64,000 nucleotides of DNA from positions 372,001-436,000 of the forward strand of contig BCHS01000008.1 in the NCBI GenBank assembly GCA_039545275.1, written 5' to 3'. Shown here one piece after another: positions 18,158-30,630 of the stretch (position 1 is the stretch's first letter; every line of letters starts with the position of its first letter). Source of the stretch: Pseudomicrostroma phylloplanum (taxonomy: Eukaryota > Basidiomycota > Exobasidiomycetes > Microstromatales). The translations under genes were made by a program, and so were the position numbers. Under the pieces are notes generated by a model. The model made no database searches. It had not been told where the DNA came from and saw only the letters and a program-made list of their open reading frames with translations.

Positions 18158-21100
18158 ATGGCTTGCCATTACGAGGGTGAGGGCGCGATCCTGACACCAG
18201 GGCTTTGCCTCGTCTGTCCGCGCTGCGCTAACGTCGTCCGCCTCTCCCCACCTGCGTGACAGGACATGTCCCTGACCTTCGCCTCCCACAGATCGAGACG
18301 GTAAACGTAGAGGCCCTGACCCCTGAGCTGCTGTGGTACAGGTACATTCGCAAGAGGAGGCCCGTCATCATCAATGGCTTTCCCACAGACCCAGATTGGA
18401 AGGCGGAGCAATGGGTGAGTGCTAGATCACCGAGGTCCTGAGGGCGGACATGCTCAGCACACCCGCGCACTTCATTACTGACCTGCTTATATGCGATTCC
18501 GCTACACTGCATCACCACTAGACTGATCTGTCGCACCTAGCCGACCTGGCCGGCCATGCTCCTGTCAAGATCGAGCCCATCGACCCTCGCCTTGGTCACT
18601 TTGGCACCGCTGCAAAGAGACAGAAGGTCGCCTTTGCAGAATTCGTCAAGAGGCTCAGAGACCCCCTCAAGAAGAAAGGAGATTGGTATCTCACTACTCA
18701 GTATGACAGCGAAGACGAGGAAGAGGATCAGCGACAAGCTGCACGTCGCCAGAAGAATGGAGATAAAGCCAACGGAAAGAGAAAGAGGGAGGCTGCACCA
18801 CCAGAGGAAGAGGCGTATGCTTCCGACTCGGCCGCTTCATCTTCGTCCACCGCAAGCAGCTCCTCTTCCTCGCCCGTCGAGGTCTCACTGCCCGTATACG
18901 ACACGGGGATCAATTCCCTCTCGGCACACTATCGACCACCGCCTCTGGATCCTCTCTTGCCGTCTCCCACGCATGCCCTTGCAGATGACTTTCCTCTTCA
19001 GCCCGCGCTGATGGGGAATCTGGTGCTGCAACAGACAAATCTTTGGCTGGGGAACTGCCAAGAGGGCAAGAGTAGCGGTCTGCACCATGACTTCCATGAC
19101 AACCTATACGCTCTGGTGAGTCGGAGCGACTACAAGCCTTGAGAACGAGCTTTGTAGTATCACTTGCTGACCTTGCCCTCATCGATCTCATGTCACCAGC
19201 TCTCTGGACGCAAGCGTTTCGTCCTCTTCCCGCCTCCCTATCACGTCTTTCTGCACCCTCGAGGAACGGTTGAAAAGGTCCATCCGAACGGTCTGATCGA
19301 GTACACCCCTCGCGGATCTCGCAACATACGAAACCCAGCGTGCCACCGTCTGCCCCTACGCTCGGACGGACTGCCACCAAGCGAGGCAGCAAGGTGGTGC
19401 CTTCTCTCCCGACGACAAGCGCTGCGGGAAGCCTGGGAGCAAGATGCGACCCCGAACGGGGAAGGCCACGTTCCCAGTGACAAGCGAAAAGGCAAGGCTC
19501 GCATGACGCAAAAGATGGAAGAGACTCTTGCGGCATACGAAGTTGCCATCGATCAAGTCGACAAAATTTCGGCATTCGAAGAAGCAGAGGTATCCTCATC
19601 TTCCTACGAAGAAGATGAAGAGGACTTTGTCACCGATGAGAGTGACTTTGAAAGCGAGACTTTCGATGAACGTCGCAGGAAGGACGAAGAAGTACTTCAA
19701 GCACTACTCGCTGCCAGTGCCGAGGCGCGACACCGCCACTTCGAGCAAGGCGGAACTATGGAAAATCTCTACAGACCAGACAGCGATGCCGACGAGGAAT
19801 CCGAAGAGGGGGACTTCTATGAGTCCCTCGATGAAGACGTCGTAGTGCCTGGGACCGATCAACGGCTGCCGGCAGAATACGAGCACATCATTGTTCGCGC
19901 CCAAGAAGGCGATCCCCGAGCGATCCAGATGATCGCCCACCTCCGGCAGCAGCTTGAAGCTGATGAGACAGACGTTGACACGAGCGACGAGGACGACTCC
20001 GCTGCCAACTCTAGCCCCAGGGACGTCCTGCGCATCCCGCACAATCCTGGCAATCTACTCGGCGGACTCCGAAGAGACGAGGACATGGATGAGTACGAAG
20101 ACCACCTCGAGTACGACGACGGCGTCACCCCAGCAGAGGTCCTCTTCCTCGGCAACGAGGAGGGCCCTGCCGACTTCATGATAGACTTCGAGAACGAGGA
20201 AAGTGAGGAGGAAGGCGACGATCTACAACAGCAGCAGGAGCTATTGGCCATGAACGCTCTCAGGAGACAGACCGCTCTCAATCTCATCAGATCCGGTGGG
20301 CCTGCTCAGGCCAGAGGCGAAGAGATCCTGAGGCAGATCGAAGCCCAAGAAGTTGAGGCCCAGCGCCAAGGTCAAGAGCTAGCCCAACAGGCTCTAGCTT
20401 CCGCACCCAGCTCACAAGGTAGTAGCAATTCTGGCACAGACGATGATGATAGTGTTGACGAAAACGACGTAGAAGGTATGAAGAATGCTATCCTTGCACA
20501 TCTTGAAGCTGGAGGAGAAGTCATCTTGGATGAGAATCAAGTTGATTCCCTCGACGCACTGGATCGTTCAGCACAAGCAGATAGTGCCACAGCCTCAGCG
20601 ATGCGTGGGACTGCCGAGAGTAGTGACGAAGAATCCAGCTCTGATGCAGTCTTCCCGTCAGAACCTATCAGTGACGGCGACGACAATGACGAGGTCGACA
20701 ACGACGACGAATACGATGATGACGATGACTCGGCTGAGTCGGATTGGGGAGAAGAAGGGGACGTCGATGATTCCGAAGCGGTCCTCGCCGCTCTCGAGGC
20801 TCAAGCCAAAAGCCGCAATCTACAGCAGAACAACGGACAAGAAAGTAGACCCTCTGTGGGTAAGTTTGCCCCCGAACAGCAGTCAGAAGATCGAGAGCCA
20901 CTGAGCTTCTCCCGCATCAGCCCTTCGGTACTTCATCGATGTTTTGGCATCCCTGATACTATCTCTGCGCCTAGGAGCGGAAGAGCGGGCGTCCCGCCAC
21001 CTTCAGGACGACACGTACGACCAGACACGCGATGCCCTTATCCCATTGTGGTCGATCTTTTGCCCGGGCAGATGCTCTATTTGCCCGCGAGCTGGTGGCA

Positions 21101-21479
21101 CGAGGTCACGAGTGAGGCCTACGCTCCCGCAGCCACCACTGTAGGCAGAGGAACCACCTCTGAGAAAGAAGGCTACGGCACAGGTGAGGCAGCAGAGGCC
21201 AATGTGCACATGGCTCTGAATTGGTGGTTCCATCCGCCAGACAATCTGACTGGGCCGCCGCCAAAGCAGAATCCCGCTGCGACCAACGGAGGTATAGGCT
21301 CGGCTAGGTCCTCTTCCACAGCTCAGCCCAGCAGCTTCGATTACCCCTACCAGGACGCTGCCGTCTGGGATTACATCCGAGCAAAAGTCGATCGCAGGCT
21401 CAACAGGGCGAAGAAAGCCGCCAGGGCCATGAAGGAGGGTAGAGGAGCGGCTGCCAGTGGAAAGAAGAGGAAGCAGTAA
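18158..21479 (+). CDS. JmjC/cupin-8 2-oxoglutarate oxygenase (JMJD7-like) with giant acidic insert
   Basis: Four exons, 18158-18176, 18263-18414, 18522-19115 and 19200-21479, give 1,014 residues. The first coding exon is only 19 nt; the intron after it has a CTAAC branch-like site. Residues 20-60 (VNVEALTPELL, RKRRPVIINGFP) are the typical N-terminus of this oxygenase group. Iron ligands are visible as H245-x-D247 in GLHHDFHDNLY and a distal H889 in LPASWWHEVTS. LSGRKRFVLFPPP follows the HxD motif, as in JMJD7. In JMJD7-type proteins the ligands are about 100 residues apart; here they are 642 apart, because a Glu/Asp-rich segment (roughly residues 335-805) interrupts the catalytic barrel. JMJD7 is a lysyl hydroxylase; the substrate here is unknown. 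There is no stop or convincing intron in the insert, so it is probably translated. Confidence 0.82.
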
Positions 21480-22041
21480 GCGCGCGTCTTTTTGCGGCCG
21501 CTCTGTCCTGTGTGTTGCAATCCCATGTCACCGTCGTCAAGACCTTCATGAATATGACCATCTTCCTGAACACATTCCTCATCCTCGACGCCTGCCCATC
21601 TGCCTGCCTGCCTGTCCCACCTGACCGTGGTGGGGTGTGCCTGTCCTCCGGGTCGGGTGAGAGCGTCGGAGTTAGTGTTGCGCAACGCAACGCCCGAGCG
21701 GCGTCCGGGCAAACCCGCTTTTTTTTCGAGCTTACGAGGGAAGGGCGAGTGTGGAGAGCCAAAGGAAGGCCAGGGCGGATCTTCCTGCCGGGCACACAGG
21801 CAGACAGACAGGGCATACGGCGGTCACCATTACCACGCTCACTGCGTACCCCCCCCTTCCCCACTATTACCACCACCACCACCACCAGGCAGCCGTTACC
21901 TTGCAAGCCTGTACACGGTCCCTTCCGATTCTGCCTCGATCCTCTTCCACCCTCTCCACTGTTCACACAGAGGCGAGGTTCCCTAGCACCTGGTAGCTTC
22001 TTTTCAGAGACTAGCTTCGCAGCACACCCCTTCCCTCGACC
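21480..22041. other. Intergenic region, 0.56 kb
   Basis: 3' flank of the JmjC gene and promoter of CLU1. It contains an 8-T run near 21720 and a short (ACC)6 tract at 21869-21886. Open frames here have no recognisable protein content. Confidence 0.6.
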
Positions 22042-25000
22042 ATGGCGGCGGAAGATACCCAGGAGAAGCCCTCGCAGCAACCTGCTGATGGCGACAAGAC
22101 CGTCGCTGTCAACGGTGAGCCGCAGGAGGAGGGCCAGGAAGCACAGGTCGACCCAGGTGAGCCTTCGGTTTACATTAGCCGAACTCAAGCCAGGCTGCGT
22201 TGCCCTGCCAGGGCTCAGGCTGACCAACATACTCGCTTGCCCTCATTCTCTCGCCATATCCTATAGACCTCCTTCCGTTTGATCTCTCCCTCCACTTTCC
22301 CGAGAGACCTCTTCTCCCCGCAGCCGCAACCAGCCTCGGCCTGCCTTCTACGCCCTCCCCTCTGAAGCTCGCCGTGCAGCCCACAGAGACGCTCAATGAT
22401 ATCCGTATGACATTGGCAGACAGTCCCGAAGGCTACTGGCTTGGAGCTTACTGCTTCCGCAGAGCTCCCTCTTCTCCTTCGACACAAGTCAATGGGTCAG
22501 GTGCACATCCCAAATCCCAGGGGGAGAAGGTGGGAGAGTGGGTTGAGCTGAGAGAAGTCTTCGAGGGAGTTGCAAAGGAGGGGAGGGATCTGTACATCTC
22601 CTATGGTGAGTGAAAGCCGAGCTCTGGTAGGGCTCGAGTCCTGAGCTTACAAAGACATTTCATGCATCTTCACAATCCTCCACAGCTCCATTCAATGAAG
22701 CTGAAGCCCGAGGCCATCTCCAGCGACTGCGAGACCTTCTTTCACCCAGCCACCAAGATCCAACCACCCCAGCCATCGATGCTGGCATGAGCGTCCAAGA
22801 TGCCGTCAGGCATCCTGACCTCTGGACCAAGGAGGCGACTGGGTTTGCTGCTGCCCAGGCAGCCGCTGTGAACAAGGCCAAGGGCAGCAAGCTTCCGGCG
22901 CCAGATCTCGCTGAAGAGGCAGGAAAGACTCCCTTCCAAGAGTGGTCAGAGGAAGGTATTCATGGCGACTACCAGTCCCTCGCTCGTCTCGTTCCGCAAC
23001 AGGCTCGCCCGCTGCGCTTCTTCCCTACTTGTCTCCGCAACCTCGCCATCTCCAGCTGGTCCCCGCCGCCTCAACATCTCAAGGTGCGGGGCCAGCTTCT
23101 CTACCTTCAGGTCGGCACACTGGAAGGCGAGACCATCTTCATCACTGCCTCCACCCACGGCTTCTATGTCAACCGCTCCACGTCTTCTAAGTTCGACCCC
23201 TCGCCGCGACCCAACGGGGAGGACTATCACAGCAACTCCCTCTTCGATCTTCTCTGCGGCTACTCTGCGCAATTCTTGTCCAACTTCGCCAAGATTTTCA
23301 ACGACCCACTTTCGGTCAGGGACTTCTTCGCTGTCGTCCCTCTGTCGAATTGCGTCCCTGCCGCTCCATGGCTTGCCCGCAGTCATAATCACACCGCAGA
23401 TGCTCTCCGCCCGCAAACGGCTTTCCTGCTGACGGGTACTACCTCCCTTGATTCGTTGGAGGGCACCCGGGACTGGAACGAGGAGATTCAGTCAGCTCGC
23501 GAACTGCCTCGATCGAGTCTCCCTGAGCGCCACATCAGGGAGCGCGCACTTGCTCGTCTTTATTCCGAGTTCTCCAAGTCGGCCGCCAATGCCGTTCCCA
23601 AGGTGGCTGCTGGCGAAGTGCAGGCTCTCAACCCGATGGACAAGCTTGAGGCCCAGATGTTCTGTGTCAACAACTTGTTCATTTCCCGCGGTGTGGATGG
23701 CGTTGACATCTACCCTTACCTCGGAGGCGACGAAGCTGCCCATGTGGCCGTTAGCAAGGACGTGCAAGGCATCAGGGTACTCAACTCACTTGACGTGGAG
23801 GGTCTCTGCCTTCTGGGTACGGCAGTTGTGGATTGGCAAGGAGAGAGGTGGGTTGCTCAGAGCATCATTCCTGGTCTCTTCAGGAAGAGGGACGAGGAGG
23901 AAGTGGAAGTTGCGCAAGAGGATGGAGAGAAGGCCGAGGCGGACGCAGAACCAAAGTCGGCTGCTGACAGTGCCAAGAAGATCGATGGCAAGGCAGACCC
24001 GCTGGAGGATACCCAAGTCGTCTACGGCGGTGTAGAGGGACCAGAGGTCATCCGCACCAATGCTTCGTTCCACAAGGTCTTTGAGCAAGTGGCAAAGTCG
24101 CTGCATCTCTCCAAGCACCCCGTCAAGGATGCCAAGAGCGAATCGCACGACCTGTGGCTCAGTGTCGACTCGAAAGGTCTCCGGGGCGCCGATGGACGGA
24201 AGTACGCTCTTGACGTCGCTAGGCTGGCTCCGGTGGACGTCGAATTTGCAGAGAAGGATCTGGAGGGTGCTATCCTGGAGGGCGATGGCAGTAGCAGCGA
24301 CAGATATCCTCACGAGATGATCCTGCTGCGACCTGAGCTCCTCGAGATCTACTGGGACTCTCAGTTCCGTTCGTGGGCACGGGAGCAGCTTAGCAAAAAG
24401 CAAAAGGAGAAGGACGACGAGCTGGAGAAGAAGGCTGCCCTGGAGAACGGCACCGAGAAGAAGGCTATCGAGAGTGGTGACGTGCCGGCGGAAAGCTTAG
24501 AAGCCACGGCGGAGAAAGAGGAGCAAGCGACTGAGCCTACTATCGACTCGTCCGGTTTCGACCTGTCCTTCAACCCGGACGCTTTCGTCAAGTTCAAGCC
24601 GCCGACAGAAGACCCCGCTAGCGCTGCTCCAATGATCACAGACGAGTCAGACCCTTCCGTAGCTGCAGTCCGCGCAGCTTCCAAGTACCTCCGAGACTCA
24701 GCCATCCCTCGTCTCGTTACCGACGTCGCCTTCGGCGCCGTTTCACCGGTCGATGGCCAGTCTCTGTCCAGGCAGATGCATGTGCGCGGTATCAACATGC
24801 GCTACCTGGGTACACTTGCTCACCTGGCTCATCCTTCCCAGCACGGAAGGCTTGATCAAGAGGTCCTCAAGCGCTGTGGGCCTGGTCACAACGTCTCGTT
24901 GAGGATCCTCCGGGACGTTGCTCTGCAGGAGATGGTCCTGCGAGGCGCCAAGCGCATCCTAGCGTCGTTGCTCAAGGCGAGCGCTGCAGCAGATATCACT

Positions 25001-26668
25001 GCCTGCGTCTCTCACTTCCTCAACTGCCTGCTTGGAACTGCTCGAGAGGCTTCTCCCGCCGCCGAGTGGACACCGTCGCCATTCGAGGACTCGTCGTTCA
25101 CGCCAGCATGGGTTCAGCTCACTCGCGAAGCACTGGCTCAGCGCATTCAGGGCGAGGTGAGGAAGAGATTCAGGTTCGAACTGCCGGCAGAGTACCTGAA
25201 TACTCAGATCAGGAAGCCGCAGCTGCTACGTGAGCTATGCATGCGTTCGGGTATTCAGCTCAGGCTACGTGACTACGCCTTTGAGGCGTTGCCTACAACA
25301 AATGGCACTCATGTCAACGAGTCTGCCCAAGCTACAACATCTGATGCCGAGACTTCCGCGAACGCCAGCGCCAACGACAGCAGTGCGGCGGCAAAGAAGA
25401 AGAAGAAGAGCACAGGAGCCAAGAAGTCTGCTAAGGAGTCAGAGAAGAAGGCGCAGACAACCACCTTTACAGCCGACGATGTCCTCAACATGGTGCCGGT
25501 CATTAAGGATTCGGCCTCTACAAGTAAAGTCGCCGAGGACGCCTTCGAGACCGGCAGGATCACCATCATGTCTCGCGGCGATCGCGAGCTCGGTGTCGAC
25601 TTGCTTCTCGAGGGTCTGTCCTTCCATGAGACCATCTACGGCATGGCTCATCCCGAGACGGCTCGCTGCTATGCCCTCTTTGCCGCTGTGGTGCATCAAT
25701 TCTCGGGCATCATCAATGCCGAGACTGCCGCCAAGATCCGCGAAGAGCAAGAGAAGCAGGGCACGGAAGACGTTCAGGTGGAGCTGCCTGCGTACACTGA
25801 GCACCTCTCCGGCGCTACCGCTTTGCGATACCAGCGACAGGCAGTGACCATCTCTGAGCGAACTCTGGGTCTGGACCACACCGAGACATTGGCTCAGTGG
25901 GCCTCGCTGGCCATCTTGGAGCGAGCAGAGGGCAACTTCGAAGCTGCTCTCCGATGCCAGGCCCGAGTCCTCGAGCTGCAAGACATCATCATCGGTCAGG
26001 TGCACCCAGAGCGCATCTCTGCACTCTCCAACCTGGCTACCACTCTGCAGAACGCTCGCAACTTTGAAGTCTCTCTCAAGGTCTTCCAGAGCGCCCACCA
26101 GCTCGCCCTGGATCTCTTTGGGTCTGACAATCTGCACACTGCCAACCAGGCCTTTGAGCTCTGCCAGGCGCAGAGTCTCGTGGGCGACTTGCGTACCGCC
26201 CTCGATACGCTCAAGGAGAGCGTGAGGATCTTCGAATCCGAGTACGGCAAGGACCACCCTTCGACAAAGGAGGCCGCCTCTTTCCTCAGTCGCCTTGCCG
26301 CCGCCGCCGTACGGGTGGCCAAGTCGGAGCAGAGCCAAAAGGCGCGCGAGGCTCGCTCGGGCAACCTCCTCAAGGGAGCCGCCGCCGCCATCAACGCCTC
26401 CCGCGGTAGCGGCGTAGGCGCTGTAGGCTCCGGAGCAGCCGGACAGGTGGGTTCGGCCTCGGATGCAGCCGCAGCTGCCGCTGCCGCCGCCTCTGCTGTC
26501 TCGGGCGGTGGTGCCAAGAAGGTGGCTGGCAGCAGCGCCAAGGGACCCGACCCGGAGCTGAGCGTCGACGAGTTGGTCAAGTACATTTCTGGTGGCGGAG
26601 CGGCAAAGAGCGCAAAGGGCAAGAAGTCGGCGGGTTCGAGGACAAAGACTGCCAGGAAGGGATTGTGA
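22042..26668 (+). CDS. CLU1: Clustered mitochondria protein CLU1/CLUH homologue
   Basis: Exons 22042-22156, 22267-22605 and 22686-26668 give 1,478 residues. Both introns (110 and 80 bp) have GTGAG donors and restore the frame. CLU-family proteins are cytosolic, bind mRNAs for mitochondrial proteins and keep mitochondria distributed; yeast Clu1 also associates with eIF3. The N-terminal region has ETLNDIRMTLADSPEGYW. The central CLU domain contains HSNSLFDLLCGYSAQFLSNF and DYQSLARLVPQQ. A Lys/Glu linker lies near codons for KKKKKSTGAKK. The C-terminal TPR array includes ALRYQRQAVTISERTLG, HTETLAQWASLA and HPERISALSNLATTLQ. The extreme C-terminus is Ala/Gly-rich and basic. Length and domain order fit the family. 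Confidence 0.95.
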
Positions 26669-27182
26669 AAAGGCCGGCACGGCACGACAAACTGAACGTC
26701 GTACATGGATTCATTACCACACCACTCAGCATACGCGTTACCTTTCTTCCATTTCTCCATTTCTCCATTTCGCAAGGACTCGACGTGGCTGGGATGGAGA
26801 CAAGGGAGGGAAGAATGAATGAGAAGAGATAGAGGGGGCGATTTGTTTCTGTAGCGATTCCTCTTCCCCCTCCCTAGCTGGTCGATCGGAAATCGAGGAA
26901 CGTCAATGGAAGTATTTCATCAGCAACAGAACGAGCGAGCGAGTAAGAGTGCGAAGCGGACAGAGCACAGCAGAGCAACGGCAGTCGTTGGTGTGAGCGG
27001 TATGAATATTACTAGTGACCAAAGAGAGATAGATAAGGATGCAAAGAGGTTGCAAACACAAGACCAAGGCAGAGCAGAAGAAGAGAAAGTGGGAGGGAAG
27101 AAGGGGGGGAAAGGGAAGTCTATAGCTGCATGTGCCGTCTACCACTGTTGCCATCCAGTCGACGCTGATCCTCCTCCTCCTC
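26669..27182. other. Convergent 3' region between CLU1 and the acyl-CoA oxidase gene
   Basis: 514 bp between two stop codons facing each other. It is A/G-rich on the plus strand in its second half. No gene or RNA is recognised. An open frame runs through it on the minus strand but lacks protein-like features. Confidence 0.6.
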
Positions 27183-29507
27183 TTACTTGTCCTCCTTTGT
27201 GTCCTGCTTACTCTTAGCCTCAGCCGCCTCCTTCTCGGCCTCCTCGCGCTCCTCTGCCATCTCCTCGAGCTCCGAGTCCAAGTCGATCTCACCCTCAAAG
27301 TCCTCCATCTCCTCGGGGGCACGGTGGATGAACCTGAGGATCTTGTCTGCATACTTGTGCTCTGCCAGCTGAGGGTTGTTGCGGCGCACGAGGTCAAAGA
27401 AGCGCTCGTAGACGTCTCCGTCGTGGCATCCAATGGGAGAGTTGAGGATGTGGTCCGAGATGGCAAAGGAGTCGATGAGGGGGATGGCGAACTTGCGAGT
27501 CGAGGCACAGTGCTCCGATACGCGAGACTGGACGTGGTCCAGGAGCTCACCGGTCAACCAACCAGAGCGAAGGAAGAAGGCAGCCTTCTCCTCCATCTGC
27601 CACAGTCCGTAGAACTTGCACAGCAGCTCAAGATGGTCCCGCTCTGCGCCGGCTTCCACTCGCTCCACGGCGGCGCGGAATTGCCGGAAGACGAAGCCGG
27701 AAGTGTGCACGGAAGCGGCGACGAAGCGGACTTGGGAGCAGACTTCGAAGGCTTGCTCACGCGATTGACCCGACTTGAGACATTGCTCGTAGTCTTCGGC
27801 GGCCTTCTTGACTGCGTGCGCTGCGACAGTCGACCATCCCTTGTCGATGCCCTCGAGTGTGTCCAGCTCATCCTTTCCAGAGCACTTGCCCTTGAGGACC
27901 TTCTCAATGTCGTTCATGTACGCTGTACCACCCGACTGCTTCTGGCCCTTGACCACCTCCTGGTATGCCTGAATCAGGAAACGACCGGACTGCAGCGCCA
28001 GGATAGTGTTGTCACCCTCCCACGTGCAGTGCACGGCAAAGTCGCTGTACATCGAGGCAAAGCCGTTGTAGGACGAGTATCCGTGACCACCACAAGCCTG
28101 TCGACTTGTGTCGATGGTCTGCAGACATGCCCATGTGCAGAAGGCCTTGAGACCTGCAGAGGTGGCGTGGGTGGTCTTGAGCTGGTTGATGACATCGTCC
28201 AGGTTCTCATCTCCTGGCTCGAGAGACTCGAGAGCAGATGAAGTCGTCTCGTATAGCCGTTGCATCTCCAAGCTTGTGAATCCGAATGCGACTGCCTGGG
28301 CCAGCAGAGGCATCAGACGACGTTGGTGGATGGGGTAGTCGAGAATCTGCGTCTCCATGTCTGCCTCTGCTGACGACTTGAACTGCCGGCGCACGGCAGC
28401 ATATCGCACGGCAACTGTCAGGGACTTCTTGGCGGTGTCAGCAGCGTCAGACACCATGGCAGTCCTACCAGAAAGGAGGGCGCCGTAGGTGAGCTGCTGC
28501 AGAGCAGGCTCTGTGACGTGACCTTCGCGCGATACCTGAGAGTGCTTCATGAGCATGTAAGCTCGAGGGATACGGACATTGGTGAACTGAATGTATCCGT
28601 TGTCGATACCATCTCGTCCCATCTTCTTTCCGATGTCTCCAATGTTGATGCCGGGAAGAAGCTCGAGGGTCTTGATGTTTCGCAGTGGCACAATGAAAGT
28701 CTTTGTGCCGTGCTTCTTACCCTTGATGACCAGCTGAGCAAAGACGGCACAGTGAGTGGCGGTCTGAGCTGCTCCTCCGATCCACCACTTGGTGGCTCCG
28801 ATGTGAGGAGTGTGAATCACAAATTGATCAGCCTGCTCATCAAAAGTGGCTATTGTAGCAGAAGAGGGGGGCAGAGCGTGAGTACGAGGCCCAAAGAGCT
28901 ACGATGCAGTGGCGCCACTCACCAGTTGTCTCAAGGCCAGCCACGTTCGACCCGTGGGCTAGCTCGGTCATACCGAAACATCCGTACATCCCCTGACAAC
29001 TGATCACACCCTTCTCCATCCAGTAGGACATCTGGTTTGGTGTAGCACCCGATCGGATCGCTCCCAAAAAGAGACCGTAATGCACACCGAATCGAGTCCA
29101 GAATCCAGGATCACACAGACCGATCACCTGCATGCGCTTCTGGAAGTCGTCGATGGACTCGTTTGTGACATGGTAGACGAGGGAGCCGACCTTTTCAAAG
29201 GTACGCTCACGCAGCTCGTCCTTTGTGAGGTCGTGGATGTCTCCCAGGTAGAAGATGGGGTCTCGTGCGAGCTCGAGCATGAACTTCTCCTTGAGCAGCA
29301 GATCCTTTTCGCTGCCATGTTGAATGATCGAGAGCTGCCAGCAGATACGAGGCGGGGTGGGTGTGTCAGTATATGCTGCTGCGATGCGCAGCCGGTGCCG
29401 GGAAGCGGCGGCTCTGCAAGGGCACTCACCTTGCGAACGTCAAAGGGAGGGTTTGCCCTCTCCTCTGCGAGTGTCTCTACTGTCCTGCCAACCGAGGGCA
29501 CTGACAT
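27183..29507 (-). CDS. POX1: Acyl-CoA oxidase
   Basis: Minus-strand exons 29507-29430, 29334-28923 and 28849-27183 give 718 residues. Both introns (95 and 73 bp) have GTGAGT donors. The enzyme catalyses the first step of peroxisomal beta-oxidation, making 2-enoyl-CoA and H2O2 with FAD. Landmarks are QGMYGCFGMTELAHGSNV (FAD/substrate-binding ACOX signature), ATKWWIGGAAQTATH, QACGGHGYSSYNG and CTWEGDNTILALQ, followed by the C-terminal ACOX domain. The C-terminus is a Glu/Lys-rich extension ending in KEDK, with no SKL-like PTS1. Several yeast acyl-CoA oxidases also lack PTS1 and enter peroxisomes through the N-terminal part of Pex5, so this is not a sign of damage. It diverges from a small gene upstream. 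Confidence 0.95.
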
Positions 29508-30048
29508 GGTGGGCGACTAGTTGATGCGAAGAGGGGGTGCTACGAGAGCGGGTAATGGGTTATGTCCCAGTGCGGAAGAGTGTGGACGCAGTGATCGTAT
29601 GCTGCAGTGAGCCCTTCCTATAACGAAAAGTATACAAGTTCTTGGGCAATGAACAGGTGAGTGGTTTGTAATAGCAAGTAGCAAGTGGCAATGGATGCGG
29701 GGGATTGTGGGGGAGGAGGAGCGGGGGGCGGGGAAGCCTTTGGTGAATAAATCCTCTACGTCCAAAGTGTTGCCTGGAGCGGCTTTGGCTTCCTGTGGTT
29801 GCTTGGCCCGGGCCGGATGCGCTGGTGGGTGCGGTGGCTGGGTGTGTCATCGAATCCAACGCCCGTCACACCCGGCGTGAAAGAATTGCCGGCAGCCGGT
29901 CCCAAACGCGCATCCCCTTCCGGCACGTCGAGCGGGGCGCATCGGAACGGAAGTCACGGGACGGAGGCAAGAAGCTCAATCACTCCAACACCTTCTCAGG
30001 ACCGCCAAAGCCAGCAGCACCTAGTCCACTCCTCACATACGCCTCAGG
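29508..30048. promoter_or_regulatory. Divergent promoter region, acyl-CoA oxidase / small acidic protein
   Basis: 541 bp between opposed start codons. The acyl-CoA oxidase side is rich in G and A on the plus strand. I can assign no oleate-response element or TATA box with confidence. Confidence 0.45.
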
Positions 30049-30483
30049 ATGAGCGCTCCTACTTCTTCCGAGACAGCCGACTCTCCCTCTATCAGGCTCG
30101 GCTACTCCCTCACTCTCCCCGAGCCCATCGCCTCCCGCCCAACCAATAAGCTCACCGCCCTCCCGCCACATTTGACCTCACCTCCAGAGAGCAGCGCAAC
30201 GCTCACTTCGCCTCTGAACATCCCCACTGCCACGAATCAAGGCGCACCGGCTAGCTCGAGAGATACAGAGGGCCACTGGCTGGCATCCTTGGCGGATGGA
30301 GTGGATGAGCTACGGATCAAGATGACCGCGGAGCTCGCATATTGGAAGGACGTTGTTGGTGGTGAGGAAGAAGGGGAAAGTAAGAGGGGCAGAGAGGATG
30401 GAGCTGTGGAGGGAGGGCCGGATGAGGAGGAAGAGGGAGAGTCTGATGAGGATGAGGACGAAGCAGAGGGGACAGCGCCCTAG
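30049..30483 (+). CDS. Small acidic protein of unknown function
   Basis: A 144-codon ATG-to-TAG frame. The N-terminal half is Ser/Thr/Pro-rich. A short predicted amphipathic helix (HWLASLADGVDELRIKM...YWKDVV) sits in the middle, and the last ~35 residues are almost entirely Glu, Asp and Gly. I recognise no family. It is divergent from acyl-CoA oxidase and convergent with UBP8, with 147 bp between stop codons. Its isolated position and a good ATG support a real gene, but the composition is simple, so some doubt remains. Confidence 0.55.
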   Translation: MSAPTSSETADSPSIRLGYSLTLPEPIASRPTNKLTALPPHLTSPPESSATLTSPLNIPTATNQGAPASSRDTEGHWLASLADGVDELRIKMTAELAYWKDVVGGEEEGESKRGREDGAVEGGPDEEEEGESDEDEDEAEGTAP

Positions 30484-30630
30484 GACGACCACACATTGCG
30501 ACTACTCGGATTCCATTCGCTGTCGGGCGCAAGTACGTTGAGACTATTGCAAAGGACACGTTCGGCCGTACACTGCCTCCATTGGCCTTACTCTCCCTCG
30601 GCTTGCGCTGCAACACGGAGCAGTTCCGCT

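Noticed and set aside
20855..20900. GTAAGT near the end of the JmjC acidic insert as a splice donor.
   Set aside because: The frame continues into PLSFSRISPSVLH, which looks like part of the oxygenase domain, and no acceptor nearby improves the model.
27183..27200. A GTAAGA donor-like sequence overlaps the acyl-CoA oxidase stop codon, recalling the cryptic PTS1 forms made by splicing or readthrough in smut fungi.
   Set aside because: I followed readthrough and the nearby acceptors in each frame; none ends in an SKL-like tripeptide, and the possible introns would be too short.
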